This document shows, piece after piece, positions 1 through 9,034 of a stretch of DNA of 64,000 bases (positions are counted from its first letter, which is position 1; each line of letters opens with the position of its first letter). Source of the stretch: Paraburkholderia sp. IMGN_8. Lineage in GTDB: Bacteria > Pseudomonadota > Gammaproteobacteria > Burkholderiales > Burkholderiaceae. The notes under the pieces were generated by a model, which did no database searches, had not been told where the DNA came from, and saw nothing but the letters and a program-made list of their open reading frames with translations. The stretch is taken from the NCBI RefSeq assembly GCF_038050405.1, contig NZ_CP150901.1, positions 2,108,001 to 2,172,000 on the forward strand. The letters run 5' to 3'. A program made the translations under genes and the position numbers.

Positions 1-648
1 CTGGCGATCCTCGCTGAACGGCTCGTGTTCCATCCGCTGCGCAAGTCTTCCGAGTTGCATCCGATGATCGCCGCGATCGGCCTGCTGCTGTTTCTCGAAG
101 CCGGTGCCCAGGCGATCTGGGGCGCCGACTTTCACCGCATGGCCACGCCCTACGCCGGCATCGTCGATCTTGGCGGCGTGACCGCGCCGTTGCAGCGCCT
201 GTTGATCATCGTCAGCGCGTTCGCCCTGGTGGTGTTGCTGCAACTCTTCCTCAAATACACGGTGATCGGTTCGAGCATCATCGCGATGGCGCAGGATCGT
301 GACGGCGCCTCGCTGATGGGCATCGACGCCAACAAGGTGACGATGCTGACCTTCGGCATCTCCGGCCTGCTCGCGGCGGTGGCGGCCACGCTGTATGCGC
401 CGATCAACCTCGTTTATCCGGCGATGGGCCAGCTGGTGATCCTGAAGGCTTTCGTGATCATCATTCTCGGCGGCATGGGCAGCGTGCCGGGCGCGATCGT
501 GGGCGGGCTGATCATCGGCATGGCCGAGAGCTTCGGCGCCTTCTACATCTCGACTGACTACAAGGACATGATCGCGTTCGTGCTGCTGGTGGTGATTCTG
601 TCGGTTCGTCCTCAAGGCCTGTTCACCAGGGAACTGCGCACATCATGA
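1..648 (+). CDS. livH: Branched-chain amino acid-type ABC transporter permease LivH, 5' partial
   Basis: Inner-membrane permease of a HAAT-family importer for branched-chain amino acids or related carboxylates. The frame is open from the first base of the window, so the N-terminus lies outside; about 215 residues are visible. The visible part is strongly hydrophobic with several membrane helices, and the C-terminal part has the LivH-type loop GGMGSVPGAIVGG followed by a last helix and a short polar tail (RPQGLFTREL). The stop codon overlaps the start of the LivM gene by four bases, so it is the upstream member of a five-gene importer operon. Homology to LivH is clear; the substrate cannot be read from the permease. 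Confidence 0.93.
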   Translation: MAILAERLVFHPLRKSSELHPMIAAIGLLLFLEAGAQAIWGADFHRMATPYAGIVDLGGVTAPLQRLLIIVSAFALVVLLQLFLKYTVIGSSIIAMAQDRDGASLMGIDANKVTMLTFGISGLLAAVAATLYAPINLVYPAMGQLVILKAFVIIILGGMGSVPGAIVGGLIIGMAESFGAFYISTDYKDMIAFVLLVVILSVRPQGLFTRELRTS

Positions 649-1655
649 AATTATTCGAGGGCAAGCTGGGTTGGGCGCTGCTGTTCGTGCTCGGTGTCGT
701 GTTTCCGTTTCTGGCCGCCAATGACTACATGCTCACCGTGATGTCCACCGCGTACATCTTCGCGCTGGCCACCGTCGGGCTGAATCTGATTACCGGCTAT
801 ACGGGGCAATACAATCTCGCGCACGGCAGCTTCATGGCGGTCGGCGCGTACACCGTCGGCATTCTGACGGTCGATCATCAGGTGCCGTTCTGGATTGCGT
901 TCGTCGCGTCGGGCGTGGTGGTCGCGGTACTGGGCGCGCTGGTCGGTCTCGTGTCGTTGCGGCTGCGCGGCCATTACTTCTCGATCTTCACGCTGTGCGT
1001 CGGCTACATCATGTTTCTCGTGATCGAGAAATGGGACAGCCTCACGCATGGGGTTGCGGACATCATCGGCATCCCTGCTCCATCCGGTTTCGGCCTCGTC
1101 TCGTTCGAGAATCCGCGCGCGCTCTATTACCTGGTGTTCGGGTTTCTCGTGCTCGGCGTGTGGGTGATGCATCGCATCGTCAATTCGCTGCTCGGCCGGA
1201 CCTTCATGGCGATCCGCAATAGCGACGGGCTCGCCCAGTCGCTCGGCATCGACCTGATGCGCAACAAGGTGCTGGCTTTCGTGCTGTCGGTCGTCTATGC
1301 GGGGCTCGCAGGCGGTTTGTATGCGGGCGCGGTGCGCTTCCTCGGACCGGATCTGGCGGGCGTCGACCATACCTTCGATATGACGATGTACATGCTGGTG
1401 GGGGGCATCGGCACCCTCGCCGGTCCGCTGCTCGGCGCGCTGGCGGTGCCGTGGCTCACGCAGTACCTGCAGTTTCTGCAGGAATACCGTTTCGTCGTGT
1501 TCGGTCCGATCCTGATCCTGCTGGTGATCTTTCTGCCTAACGGTATCGTCGGCCTGTATCAAACGCGCAAGGGACGGCGCGCGAAACTTGCGACGCCGAC
1601 CAACGGCATCGTCGCGCGTCAGTCTCAACCCGCGCGTGGAGACCGTCATGCTTGA
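645..1655 (+). CDS. livM: Branched-chain amino acid-type ABC transporter permease LivM
   Basis: Second inner-membrane permease of the importer, 336 residues, normal for LivM. It has multiple hydrophobic helices, the early motif GLNLITGYTGQYNLAHG (about residues 46-62) and the late GGIGTLAGPLLGA loop (about residues 252-264), both typical of the family. The ATG overlaps the livH stop (ATGA), and its own stop overlaps the livG start by eight bases, so translation of livHMG is probably coupled. The polar tail after about residue 305 is unremarkable. Substrate specificity is not visible here. Confidence 0.93.
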   Translation: MKLFEGKLGWALLFVLGVVFPFLAANDYMLTVMSTAYIFALATVGLNLITGYTGQYNLAHGSFMAVGAYTVGILTVDHQVPFWIAFVASGVVVAVLGALVGLVSLRLRGHYFSIFTLCVGYIMFLVIEKWDSLTHGVADIIGIPAPSGFGLVSFENPRALYYLVFGFLVLGVWVMHRIVNSLLGRTFMAIRNSDGLAQSLGIDLMRNKVLAFVLSVVYAGLAGGLYAGAVRFLGPDLAGVDHTFDMTMYMLVGGIGTLAGPLLGALAVPWLTQYLQFLQEYRFVVFGPILILLVIFLPNGIVGLYQTRKGRRAKLATPTNGIVARQSQPARGDRHA

Positions 1656-2412
1656 AATCGACTCGCTCAGCAAACGCTTCGGCGGCCTCGTTGCGGTGGA
1701 CAACATCAGCACGCACATCGAAGCGGGCAAGATCAACGCGATCATCGGCCCGAACGGCGCGGGCAAGACTACCTTCTTCAATCTGATCAGCGGCACGCAT
1801 CTGCCGACTTCGGGCCGCATTCTGTTCAAGGGGCAAGACGTCACGCGCCTGGCTGCCGATCAGATGGCGCGCCTCGGTGTCGCGCGCACATTTCAGTCCA
1901 CCGCGCTGTTCGATCGGGCTAGCGTGCTGGACAACCTGATTGTCGGCCACCGGCTGCGCACGCGCTCGGGACTGTGGGACGTGCTGACCCACTCGTCGCG
2001 GCTGAAACAGGAGGAACGCATCTGCCGCGAGAAAGCTCGCGAGGCGCTGGACTTTGTCGGCTTGTCGGCGATGGCCGGGCGGATGGCGGGCGACATCTCG
2101 CAGGAAGAGCGCAAACGCGCGGCGGTGGCGCTCGCGCTCGCCACCGAACCGAGCCTGATGCTGCTCGACGAACCGGCGGGCGGCGTGAATCCGGAAGAGA
2201 CCGAAGGCCTCGCCGAACTGATCCGCAAGCTGGTGAAACACGGCGTGACCGTATGCCTCGTCGAACACAAGATGAACATGATCATGAAGCTCGCCGATCG
2301 CATCATGGTGCTGAACTACGGCGAGAAAATCGCCGAGGGCACGCCTGCGGAGATTCGCGCGAATCCGGCGGTGATCGACGCGTACCTTGGGAGCGAGCAT
2401 GCTGAAGTTTGA
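1648..2412 (+). CDS. livG: ABC transporter ATP-binding protein LivG
   Basis: ATPase subunit of the importer, 254 residues. I start at ATG 1648, inside the livM stop overlap, because homology begins at [13 protein letters not shown]; the open frame runs 20 codons further upstream without conserved sequence. Walker A is GPNGAGKTT (residues 34-42) and Walker B is [13 protein letters not shown]. The ABC signature is unusual: where LSxGQ is expected the protein reads ISQEERKRA. Related HAAT ATPases vary here, so activity is still likely, but this is the one atypical motif. A second ATPase, LivF, follows with a 14-base overlap. Confidence 0.92.
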   Translation: MLEIDSLSKRFGGLVAVDNISTHIEAGKINAIIGPNGAGKTTFFNLISGTHLPTSGRILFKGQDVTRLAADQMARLGVARTFQSTALFDRASVLDNLIVGHRLRTRSGLWDVLTHSSRLKQEERICREKAREALDFVGLSAMAGRMAGDISQEERKRAAVALALATEPSLMLLDEPAGGVNPEETEGLAELIRKLVKHGVTVCLVEHKMNMIMKLADRIMVLNYGEKIAEGTPAEIRANPAVIDAYLGSEHAEV

Positions 2413-3106
2413 CAACGTCGCGCTCGATTACGGCAGTTTTCGCGCACTGGACGGCATCAATCTGCACGCGAACGACGGCGAACTGGTGGTGTTGCTCGGC
2501 GCGAACGGCGCGGGCAAGAGTTCGATTTTCCTCGCGACAAGCGGCCTGCGCCGCGCCGCGAGCGGCAGCCTGCGCTTCGGCGAGCGTGAACTGCTCGGCA
2601 TGACGCCCGCGCAGATCGTGCGCAGCGGCGTGATTCAGTGCCCCGAGGGCCGCAAGCTGTTTCCCGGCATGTCGGTGCTGAAAAATCTCACGCTCGGCGC
2701 GTATGTGCATCGCGGCGACAAGGCCGGCAATCAGCGCAACCTCGATCAGGTGTTCGCGCTGTTTCCGCTGCTGGCCGAACGCAAAGACCATCCGGCCGGC
2801 TCGCTCTCCGGCGGCCAGCAGCAGATGGTGGCGATCGGCCGCGCGATGATGGCGCGGCCCAAGGTGCTGCTGCTCGACGAACCGTCGCTTGGCCTCGCAC
2901 CGCTCGTGGTCAAGCAGGTCTTCGAGGTGATTCAGCAAATCAATCGCGTGGGCACCACTGTGCTGCTGGCCGAACAGAACGCGTTCGCAGCGCTGAAGAT
3001 CGCGCATCGCGCCTACGTGATCGAGAACGGCCGCATCGTGCTCGAAGGCGAACCGGCGAACCTGATGAACAACGAAGCGATCCGGCGCGCTTACGTCGGC
3101 GGATAG
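2399..3106 (+). CDS. livF: ABC transporter ATP-binding protein LivF
   Basis: Second ATPase of the importer, 235 residues. ATG 2399 is preferred over TTG 2387 because a GGAGCG ribosome site lies just upstream and homology begins at MLKFDNV. Walker A is GANGAGKSS, the signature is LSGGQQQM and Walker B is [11 protein letters not shown], so all nucleotide-binding motifs are canonical, in contrast to its partner LivG. It overlaps the end of livG by 14 bases and is separated from the binding-protein gene by about 90 bases. Confidence 0.93.
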   Translation: MLKFDNVALDYGSFRALDGINLHANDGELVVLLGANGAGKSSIFLATSGLRRAASGSLRFGERELLGMTPAQIVRSGVIQCPEGRKLFPGMSVLKNLTLGAYVHRGDKAGNQRNLDQVFALFPLLAERKDHPAGSLSGGQQQMVAIGRAMMARPKVLLLDEPSLGLAPLVVKQVFEVIQQINRVGTTVLLAEQNAFAALKIAHRAYVIENGRIVLEGEPANLMNNEAIRRAYVGG

Positions 3107-3197
3107 GCCAAGACGTTCGCGGCCTTTCCGCGCGCTTGCAGAGAACAAGCCGGCCCACCTCGCGCCGGCAGATTCGATCAATCCAAAGGAGACATGT

Positions 3198-4385
3198 ATG
3201 ACGATCAAACGCTTGTGCGGCCGGGCCGGACTGTACGCGGCGCTCGCCTCGACCGCGCTGCTAGGCGCGGGCGCCGCGATGGCGCAGCAAGTGGTGCATA
3301 TCGGCTTCTCCGGCCCCTTGAGCGGCGGCGCGGCGAAGTATGGTCAGGAGGTGCTCGACGGCATGCAATTGGCCGCGGCCGACGTCAACCAGGCAGGCCT
3401 CGAAGTGGCCGGCAAGAAGATCAAGTTCGAGATCGTGCCGCTCGACGACAAGTACAACCCGAGCGAAACAGCGATCAACGCTCGGCGTCTCGCGCAGGAA
3501 CAGCAGGCGGCCGTGGTCCTCGTGCCGCATTCGGGCGGCGGCTTCGCGGTGCAGACCAGCAACGAGCAGCAGAAACTGCTGTTGCTGTCGTACACCAGCG
3601 TGCCGCAGATCAGCGCGCGCGGCAATAAGCTCACTGTGCGGATTCCGCCTGAGTTCACCTCGTATCTGAACTCGTTCATCAAGTATGAAATGGCGACGTA
3701 CGGCAAGAAGGTCGCCCTCGCTGCCACCGATACCGACTACGGCAAGGTCTGGGTCGCCGCGTTCAAGCCGGCGTGGGAAGCGGCCGGTGGCACGATCGTC
3801 GCGGACAACTCGATGTCGTATAACCGTGCAACCGACTTCTACAGCGGTGTGAGCCGTGTGCTGGCGGCGAAACCGGACGTGATGTTTATCGGCGGACCAT
3901 CGGAACCGACCGGACTGATCGTGCAGCAGGCGCGCGAACTGGGCTTCAAGGGTGGCTTCATCGTGATGGATCAGGCAAAACTCGATGAAGTGGCCAAAGT
4001 GACCGGCGGCTATGCGCCGCTGAACGGCGCGATCGGCGTATTGCCGCTGGCGAACGATGAGACACCGAACGCGAAGGCGTTCGTCGAGCGCTTCCGCAAG
4101 AGCCACGGCGGGCGCGATCCGAGCCAGGAAGTGTCGCTCAACTACACCGCGGTCTACGCGACGGCGCTTGCGATGAAACTCGCCGGCAGCGTCAGCGATG
4201 CCACCGCGATCCGCAACCAGTTCGACAAGGCGGTGAAGGCGCTGCCGCCGCAGAACAATCCGCAGAGCGTGACGGGCGTCGATGAACGCGGCGGCTTTGT
4301 GATCGGCAATCCGCTCGCGGCGGTGGTCCAGGCTGGACAGTTGAAGTCGGCGGGGTTGAATTCGCTCGCGACGGCGGCGAAGTGA
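3198..4385 (+). CDS. Periplasmic substrate-binding protein of the Liv-type importer
   Basis: Periplasmic binding protein of the Leu/Ile/Val-BP (type I) family, 395 residues. A cleavable signal peptide covers about residues 1-29, ending GAGAAMAQQ. The mature protein opens with VVHIGFSGPLSGGAAKYGQ, the family's first strand and ligand loop. An AAGG ribosome site (AAAGGAGA) sits six bases before ATG 3198. It is the last gene of the importer operon. Neighbouring acyl-CoA synthetases and a dehydrogenase suggest that the ligand is an aromatic or aliphatic carboxylate rather than an amino acid; this is inference from context only. Confidence 0.9.
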   Translation: MTIKRLCGRAGLYAALASTALLGAGAAMAQQVVHIGFSGPLSGGAAKYGQEVLDGMQLAAADVNQAGLEVAGKKIKFEIVPLDDKYNPSETAINARRLAQEQQAAVVLVPHSGGGFAVQTSNEQQKLLLLSYTSVPQISARGNKLTVRIPPEFTSYLNSFIKYEMATYGKKVALAATDTDYGKVWVAAFKPAWEAAGGTIVADNSMSYNRATDFYSGVSRVLAAKPDVMFIGGPSEPTGLIVQQARELGFKGGFIVMDQAKLDEVAKVTGGYAPLNGAIGVLPLANDETPNAKAFVERFRKSHGGRDPSQEVSLNYTAVYATALAMKLAGSVSDATAIRNQFDKAVKALPPQNNPQSVTGVDERGGFVIGNPLAAVVQAGQLKSAGLNSLATAAK

Positions 4386-4404
4386 AAGCTTAGCGGGTCA
4401 TGAA

Positions 4405-5961
4405 TCAGCGGCCGTTTGGATAGAACTGCTCGCGCAATTCCCGTTTCAGCACCTTGCCGATCGGACTGCGCGGCAATACATCGATGAAGGTCAGCGCGGA
4501 CAGCCGCTGCATCTTGCCGAGCCGCGCGTTGACCCACGCGAGCAGCGCGTCGGCGTCGAGCGTCGCTTGACGATGGCGCACCACGAACGCAACCGGCGTC
4601 TCACCCCACTGCGCCGATTGCGCGCCGACCACGGCCGCATCCGCGACATCCGGATGATTGCGCAGCTCCGCCTCCAGATCGCTCGGATAGACGTTGAAGC
4701 CACCGGAAATGATCATGTCCTTCTTGCGATCGAGCAGCGTCAGGAAACCGTCCTCGTCGAAACGGCCCATATCGCCGGTGCGGATGAAGCGCTTGCCGCT
4801 CGGGTCGTACCACTCCGCCTCGGCGGTTTTGTCCGGTTGCCGGTAGTAGCCGGTCATCATCGCCGGCGAATGCCCGACGACTTCGCCCACCTCGCCAGCC
4901 GGCACTTCGTTGCCCTGTTCGTCGATCAGGCGGATATCATGGCCTTCCATCGGTTTGCCGACCGTGTGCAGTTTGGCCGGCCATTCGTGCGCTTCCAGCT
5001 GGCACGAGCCGCCGCCTTCGGTCATCCCGTAGTACTCGGTGAGCTTGCCCGGCCAGCGTCGCACCACGTCGGCCTTCACGCTGGCCGCGAACGGCGCGCT
5101 GGTGCAGAACTTGGCCACGAAGCTGGAGAGGTCGTAACGATCGAAGTCCGGATGCGCCATCAGCCGCTGATACTGGAGCGGCACGAGCATCGTGTGCGTA
5201 ACGCGGTGCTGTTGCGCGAGCGCCAGATAACGCGTGGCATCGAATCTCGGTATCAGCACGACAGTGCCGCCGAACGTCAGCGTCGGCATGAAACTCACGA
5301 GCGTGGTGTTCGAATACAACGGTGTCGAGATCAGCGTCGACGCGTCCGGCCCATAGCCGCGCGGAATGCTCCGCACCGCGTAGGCCCAGCGCATACCGTG
5401 CGACTGCACGATGCCTTTCGGCGTGCCGGTGGTGCCGGACGAGTAGATGATATTGAACGGCCACGCGGGGTCGATCGTCACGGGTTCGGGCATGGCGCCC
5501 TTCGGCGCGAGCCACGCCTGCAACGGCGTGCTGCCTTCGTGCCCATCGAGTGCGATCGGCGCTGCGCTGATTTCGCCGGCTACCGGTTCGAGCAGACGCT
5601 TGACCTCGGCATCGAGAAACAGCAGCCGCGCGCCCGAATTGCCGATCATGCTGACGAGGCTCGCCGCGCTCGACGAAGGCGCGAGCGGCGCCACCGCCGC
5701 ACCCGCACGCAAGCCCCCGAGAAACGCCACGGCGTATTCGGTCGATGACGTCGCGCACAACGCTATCGCATCGCAAGGCTTGATCCCGTCGCGTTGCAAT
5801 GCGGCGGCGAAACGATCGACCCTCGCGTCCAGTTCGGCGTAAGTCACGACCTCGCCGTCGCAGATCAAGGCGGCATGCTCCGCGCGTTCGGTCGCAAAGC
5901 GGCGGATCATGTCGGTAATGCAGACGAACGGTTCATCCAGTAACGCTTCAAGCCATATCAT
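4405..5961 (-). CDS. AMP-dependent acyl-CoA synthetase (ANL superfamily), second of pair
   Basis: Acyl/aryl-CoA ligase of 518 residues that would activate a carboxylic acid through an acyl-AMP. The motifs are the phosphate loop YSSGTTGTPKG, the YYGMTEGGG adenine motif, the hinge region RTGDMGRFDEDGF and LDRKKDMIISGG, and the catalytic lysine in SPIGKVLKREL near the C-terminus. I choose ATG 5961 because it overlaps the stop of the preceding ligase gene (ATGA) and because the 26 extra upstream codons are shadow of that gene. It converges with the binding-protein gene with 19 bases between the stops. The chain length or ring preference of the substrate is not predictable from sequence by eye. 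Confidence 0.9.
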   Translation of the reverse strand: MIWLEALLDEPFVCITDMIRRFATERAEHAALICDGEVVTYAELDARVDRFAAALQRDGIKPCDAIALCATSSTEYAVAFLGGLRAGAAVAPLAPSSSAASLVSMIGNSGARLLFLDAEVKRLLEPVAGEISAAPIALDGHEGSTPLQAWLAPKGAMPEPVTIDPAWPFNIIYSSGTTGTPKGIVQSHGMRWAYAVRSIPRGYGPDASTLISTPLYSNTTLVSFMPTLTFGGTVVLIPRFDATRYLALAQQHRVTHTMLVPLQYQRLMAHPDFDRYDLSSFVAKFCTSAPFAASVKADVVRRWPGKLTEYYGMTEGGGSCQLEAHEWPAKLHTVGKPMEGHDIRLIDEQGNEVPAGEVGEVVGHSPAMMTGYYRQPDKTAEAEWYDPSGKRFIRTGDMGRFDEDGFLTLLDRKKDMIISGGFNVYPSDLEAELRNHPDVADAAVVGAQSAQWGETPVAFVVRHRQATLDADALLAWVNARLGKMQRLSALTFIDVLPRSPIGKVLKRELREQFYPNGR

Positions 5962-7673
5962 TGCGGAGCACCTCCGCGGGTTCCGTTGCTCGCATTGGCG
6001 TCGGTGCGCGCCGCATCCTCTTCCTGCAGCTTGCGCCACAAGATCTTGCCGCTGCCCGACTTGGGCAACGACGTCACGAACTCGACGATACGCGGCGCTT
6101 TGTACGGCGCCATCTGCTCACGCGCCCACGCAATAATCTCGCTTTCGTCGATCGTGCCCGCATGCGCCGCGTCCGGCACCACCAGCGCCTTCACGGTCTC
6201 GCCGCGCTTCTCGTCTTTCACGCCGATCACGCAGACCTCGTGGATCGCCGGATGCCGGTACATCAGCGCTTCTACTTCGGCGGGCCAAACCTTATAGCCC
6301 GACGCATTGATCATCCGTTTGAGGCGGTCGGTCATGAAGAAATAGCCGTCTTCGTCGATATGGCCGAGGTCGCCGGTACGCAGAAAACGCTTGCCGTCGA
6401 GTTCGATGAACGCCTCTTGCGTGGCCTTCGGATCGCGCCAGTAACCGAGCATCACCTGCGGCGCATTCACGACGATCTCGCCGGTTTCGCCTGCGGGAAG
6501 CTCCTGCAACGTGGCCGGATCGATCACGCGCGAGTCGACGTCGAACACCGGGATGCCGAGGCACTGCGGCTTCGGACGATGCGGCGGATTGATGTGCGTG
6601 CCCGCGATCGTCTCCGACATTCCGTAGCCTTCGACGTAATCGAGCCCGGTCAACGTCTTGAGCTTTTTAGCGATCGCATCGGGCATCGCCGCGCCGCCGC
6701 CGCGCGCGCCACTCAGACTCGACAGATCGTATTCGCCGAGCTTCGGATTCGACAGGAAATCGACCATCATCGTCGAAATCGACTGCCACGCGGTCACGCG
6801 ATATTTCTGCATGCATAGCGCCGCCGCATCGCGATCCCAGCGCGGCAGCACGATGATCGTCGTGCCGGAAAAGACCGCGCTGTTCATGCCGCCCTGCATG
6901 CCGGTCACGTGAAAAAACGGCAGCACCGATAGATACGTGCCGTCCGGCGGCGCCGAGAACCACACGCAACCGCCGAGCAGCGTGCTCATCACGCTGCGAT
7001 GCGTGTGCATGCAACCCTTCGGTTTACCGGTCGTGCCCGACGTGTACGGCATCACGCAGAGGTCGTCGGGGCCGGTGGTGAGCGCACCTGGCGCGATGCG
7101 CCGTTCGAGCACCTTGCGCCACGGTGTAACACCCGGTATGTCGAACGTTTTACGCGCAGCAGATACGAACTCGGGGACCGTAATCGGCGAGGGCCGCTTC
7201 AGATAATCGCTATACGTGGCGACGATTGCATACTTGAGTCCCTGGTCGGGTGCATCGCCGATCAGCGGTTCGACCTGTGGAAACAGGCATTGCGGCGCGA
7301 TGATCGTGGTCGCACCGCTGTCCTCCACGTAGTGACGCAACTCGGTGGTCAGGTTCATCGGATTGACCGGCACGACCACCGCATTTGCGCGCAGGATGCC
7401 GTAGTAGGCCATGATCCATTGCGGGCTGTTCTGCATGTAGAGCAGCACGCGGTCGCCGGCTTTGACGTCGCATTCCTGCTGGAGAAATCCCGCGATCCGC
7501 TCGGCTTCGTCCTTGAACTCGGCGAAGGTGACCGGCGTGTCGTAGAAGATGATGAAGGGCTTGTCGGGAAAGCGCGCCGCCGATACCTCGGCGTTGTAGA
7601 AAATGTTGGTCTGCGGCAGCGTTAGATGCAGTGGCACTTGCGGCGGCCAATGCGGATGATGGCGTTCGTTCAT
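5958..7673 (-). CDS. AMP-dependent acyl-CoA synthetase (long-chain/aromatic acid ligase type)
   Basis: ANL-superfamily acyl-CoA ligase of 571 residues. The phosphate loop is YTSGTTGKPKG, followed by GYGMSETIAG, the hinge motif RTGDLGHIDEDGYF and the catalytic lysine in KSGSGKILWRKLQ. The C-terminal tail after the lysine motif is longer than in its neighbour. Translationally coupled to the next ligase by a four-base overlap. Two non-identical ligases in tandem suggest either substrates of different length or successive activation steps in one catabolic route (inference). An upstream relic of an acyl-CoA dehydrogenase indicates that this operon once carried one more beta-oxidation step. Confidence 0.9.
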   Translation of the reverse strand: MNERHHPHWPPQVPLHLTLPQTNIFYNAEVSAARFPDKPFIIFYDTPVTFAEFKDEAERIAGFLQQECDVKAGDRVLLYMQNSPQWIMAYYGILRANAVVVPVNPMNLTTELRHYVEDSGATTIIAPQCLFPQVEPLIGDAPDQGLKYAIVATYSDYLKRPSPITVPEFVSAARKTFDIPGVTPWRKVLERRIAPGALTTGPDDLCVMPYTSGTTGKPKGCMHTHRSVMSTLLGGCVWFSAPPDGTYLSVLPFFHVTGMQGGMNSAVFSGTTIIVLPRWDRDAAALCMQKYRVTAWQSISTMMVDFLSNPKLGEYDLSSLSGARGGGAAMPDAIAKKLKTLTGLDYVEGYGMSETIAGTHINPPHRPKPQCLGIPVFDVDSRVIDPATLQELPAGETGEIVVNAPQVMLGYWRDPKATQEAFIELDGKRFLRTGDLGHIDEDGYFFMTDRLKRMINASGYKVWPAEVEALMYRHPAIHEVCVIGVKDEKRGETVKALVVPDAAHAGTIDESEIIAWAREQMAPYKAPRIVEFVTSLPKSGSGKILWRKLQEEDAARTDANASNGTRGGAPQ

Positions 7674-7995
7674 AGGTGTCTCCTGCTTTTACGATCTGTG
7701 CGCGCCGGGGTTGCGCGTGGTTCACGCTTTATTCGCGTGCAGCGCTTGCGGCGCGTTGTTCATAGGTCATGCGTCATGCGTCACGCGTTACTCGTGCTTC
7801 ACGATGAACGCCCGAGGTGGCGCCCAAGCTCCATCTTCGCGATCGCATTGCGGTGCACTTCGTCGGGATCGTCCGCGAAGCGCAGCGTGCGTGAACTCGC
7901 CTCGTTGTTTAATCGAACAAAGCGCGAGCAAAGCATGAGCAAAGCTCGAGCGCAGCGCGGCTGCGATCCGCGCGCTGCGTCCTTGAACCCGTCCA
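7674..7995. other. Intergenic stretch between SDR and ligase genes, holding a gene relic
   Basis: No intact gene is seen here. The minus-strand part 7799-7905 encodes a recognisable acyl-CoA dehydrogenase C-terminus (listed separately). The remainder (7674-7798 and 7906-7995) shows short repetitive phrases such as repeated gtcatgcgtca and gagcaaagc units, and no convincing promoter or terminator. Confidence 0.5.
7799..7905 (-). pseudogene. C-terminal remnant of an acyl-CoA dehydrogenase
   Basis: The minus-strand frame ending at the TGA at 7799 reads RTLRFADDPDEVHRN followed by AIAKMELGRHLGRSS. The phrase LRxADGPDEVHRxxIxxLEL is the usual extreme C-terminus of FadE-like acyl-CoA dehydrogenases. 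Only about 30 codons remain; upstream of them there is no dehydrogenase sequence, start codon or ribosome site. The relic lies exactly where a dehydrogenase gene would sit between the SDR and the ligase in a beta-oxidation-type operon, so an internal deletion of that gene is the simplest explanation. Confidence 0.72.
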
Positions 7996-8769
7996 TCAGA
8001 CGATGATGGCGCCGCCGTCCACCGCGACATACTGGCCGGTAATATGGCGCGATGCCTCGCTCGCCAGGAAAACGACCGGGCCCTTCAGGTCCTCTTCCCC
8101 GCCGAGCCGCTGCAACGGCGTGCGTTTGACGATCGTATCTTCGAGCTTGCCGAGCAGCCCCGCGGACATCTTCGACGGAAAGAAGCCCGGACAGATCGCG
8201 TTGACGTTGATGTTGTACTTGCCCCATTCCGCCGCCAGCGCACGCGTGAAGTTGATCGCCGCGGCCTTCGACGTGTTGTACGCAATCGTGTTCATGCCGG
8301 GCGGCGAACCCCTCAGGCCCGCGACCGATGCGATGTTGATGATCTTGCCGGCGCGGCGCGGGATCATGCTGCGCTTGCCGACTTCGCGGGCGAGAAAAAA
8401 CGGTGCGCTGACGTTCAGGTTCATCACCTTGTGCCACGCTTCGTCGGGATAGTCCTCGGCGGGTGCACCCCATGTCGCGCCCGCGTTGTTCACGAGGATA
8501 TCGATGCGGCCGTACAGGCCGAGCACTTCTTCCACGAGCCCCGGAATTCCCTCGAAGTGCTGCAGATCGTTGACGACGGTCAGCACCTCGATGCCTTGGC
8601 TCTGCAGATGCGCTTTCGCCTCGGCGAGCTCGTCGGCCTTGCGCGCCGTGATCGCAACGCGGCAGCCCATTTCTCCGAGCGCCTCGGCCATTTGCAGGCC
8701 AAGTCCGCGCGAGCCTCCGGTGATCAGTGCAACCTTGCCGTTCAGTTGAAACAGGTCTTTCACAGACAT
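7996..8769 (-). CDS. SDR-family NAD(P)-dependent oxidoreductase (3-hydroxyacyl-CoA dehydrogenase-like)
   Basis: Classical short-chain dehydrogenase/reductase of 257 residues. The cofactor motif TGGSRGLG lies near residue 20, NNAG near residue 95, the catalytic YNTSK near residue 165, and the C-terminus VAVDGGAIIV is typical. I start at ATG 8769 because GGAGGAG sits seven bases upstream; the longer open frame to 8883 is unconserved and runs through the promoter. It is the first gene of the minus-strand unit with the two acyl-CoA ligases and probably oxidises a hydroxyacyl-CoA or an alcohol in the same route (inference). Confidence 0.88.
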   Translation of the reverse strand: MSVKDLFQLNGKVALITGGSRGLGLQMAEALGEMGCRVAITARKADELAEAKAHLQSQGIEVLTVVNDLQHFEGIPGLVEEVLGLYGRIDILVNNAGATWGAPAEDYPDEAWHKVMNLNVSAPFFLAREVGKRSMIPRRAGKIINIASVAGLRGSPPGMNTIAYNTSKAAAINFTRALAAEWGKYNINVNAICPGFFPSKMSAGLLGKLEDTIVKRTPLQRLGGEEDLKGPVVFLASEASRHITGQYVAVDGGAIIV

Positions 8770-8835
8770 GACGACGCTCCTCCAGATTATCCAGGTTGTT
8801 CTGCTATGCAGACTTCTATTCCAGATTTTCTGACC

Positions 8836-8864
8836 ATCATACGTGCCGAAATTCGGCGTGTAAA
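8836..8864 (-). promoter_or_regulatory. Sigma-70-like promoter with palindromic operator in the spacer, upstream of the SDR gene
   Basis: On the minus strand TTTACA (8864-8859) and TATGAT (8841-8836) are separated by exactly 17 bases, each differing from consensus at one position. The spacer contains the perfect palindrome GCCGAA-A/T-TTCGGC (8845-8857). A 13-base dyad between -35 and -10 is a classic repressor position. The expected transcript start is about 60 bases before the SDR start codon. The regulator is unknown; the nearby IclR protein is one candidate. Confidence 0.6.
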
Positions 8865-9034
8865 TAAAAGCACGCTCATTCACTTTTGATATAAACTGAC
8901 ACGCATCGCTTGGCTAGCGGATCATTGGGGCTTACCCGGATACCGTATTTTTCAATCGAGCCGCGCTCATGCGCTGTGCGTTTTTTCGCGCACCTGTTCC
9001 GCACAGCGGCTTCCCTTTTGACAGGTCTTCTCCC

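Noticed and set aside
651..1844. A 397-codon minus-strand open frame opposite livM
   Set aside because: Low-complexity His/Arg/Glu-rich shadow of a membrane-protein gene.
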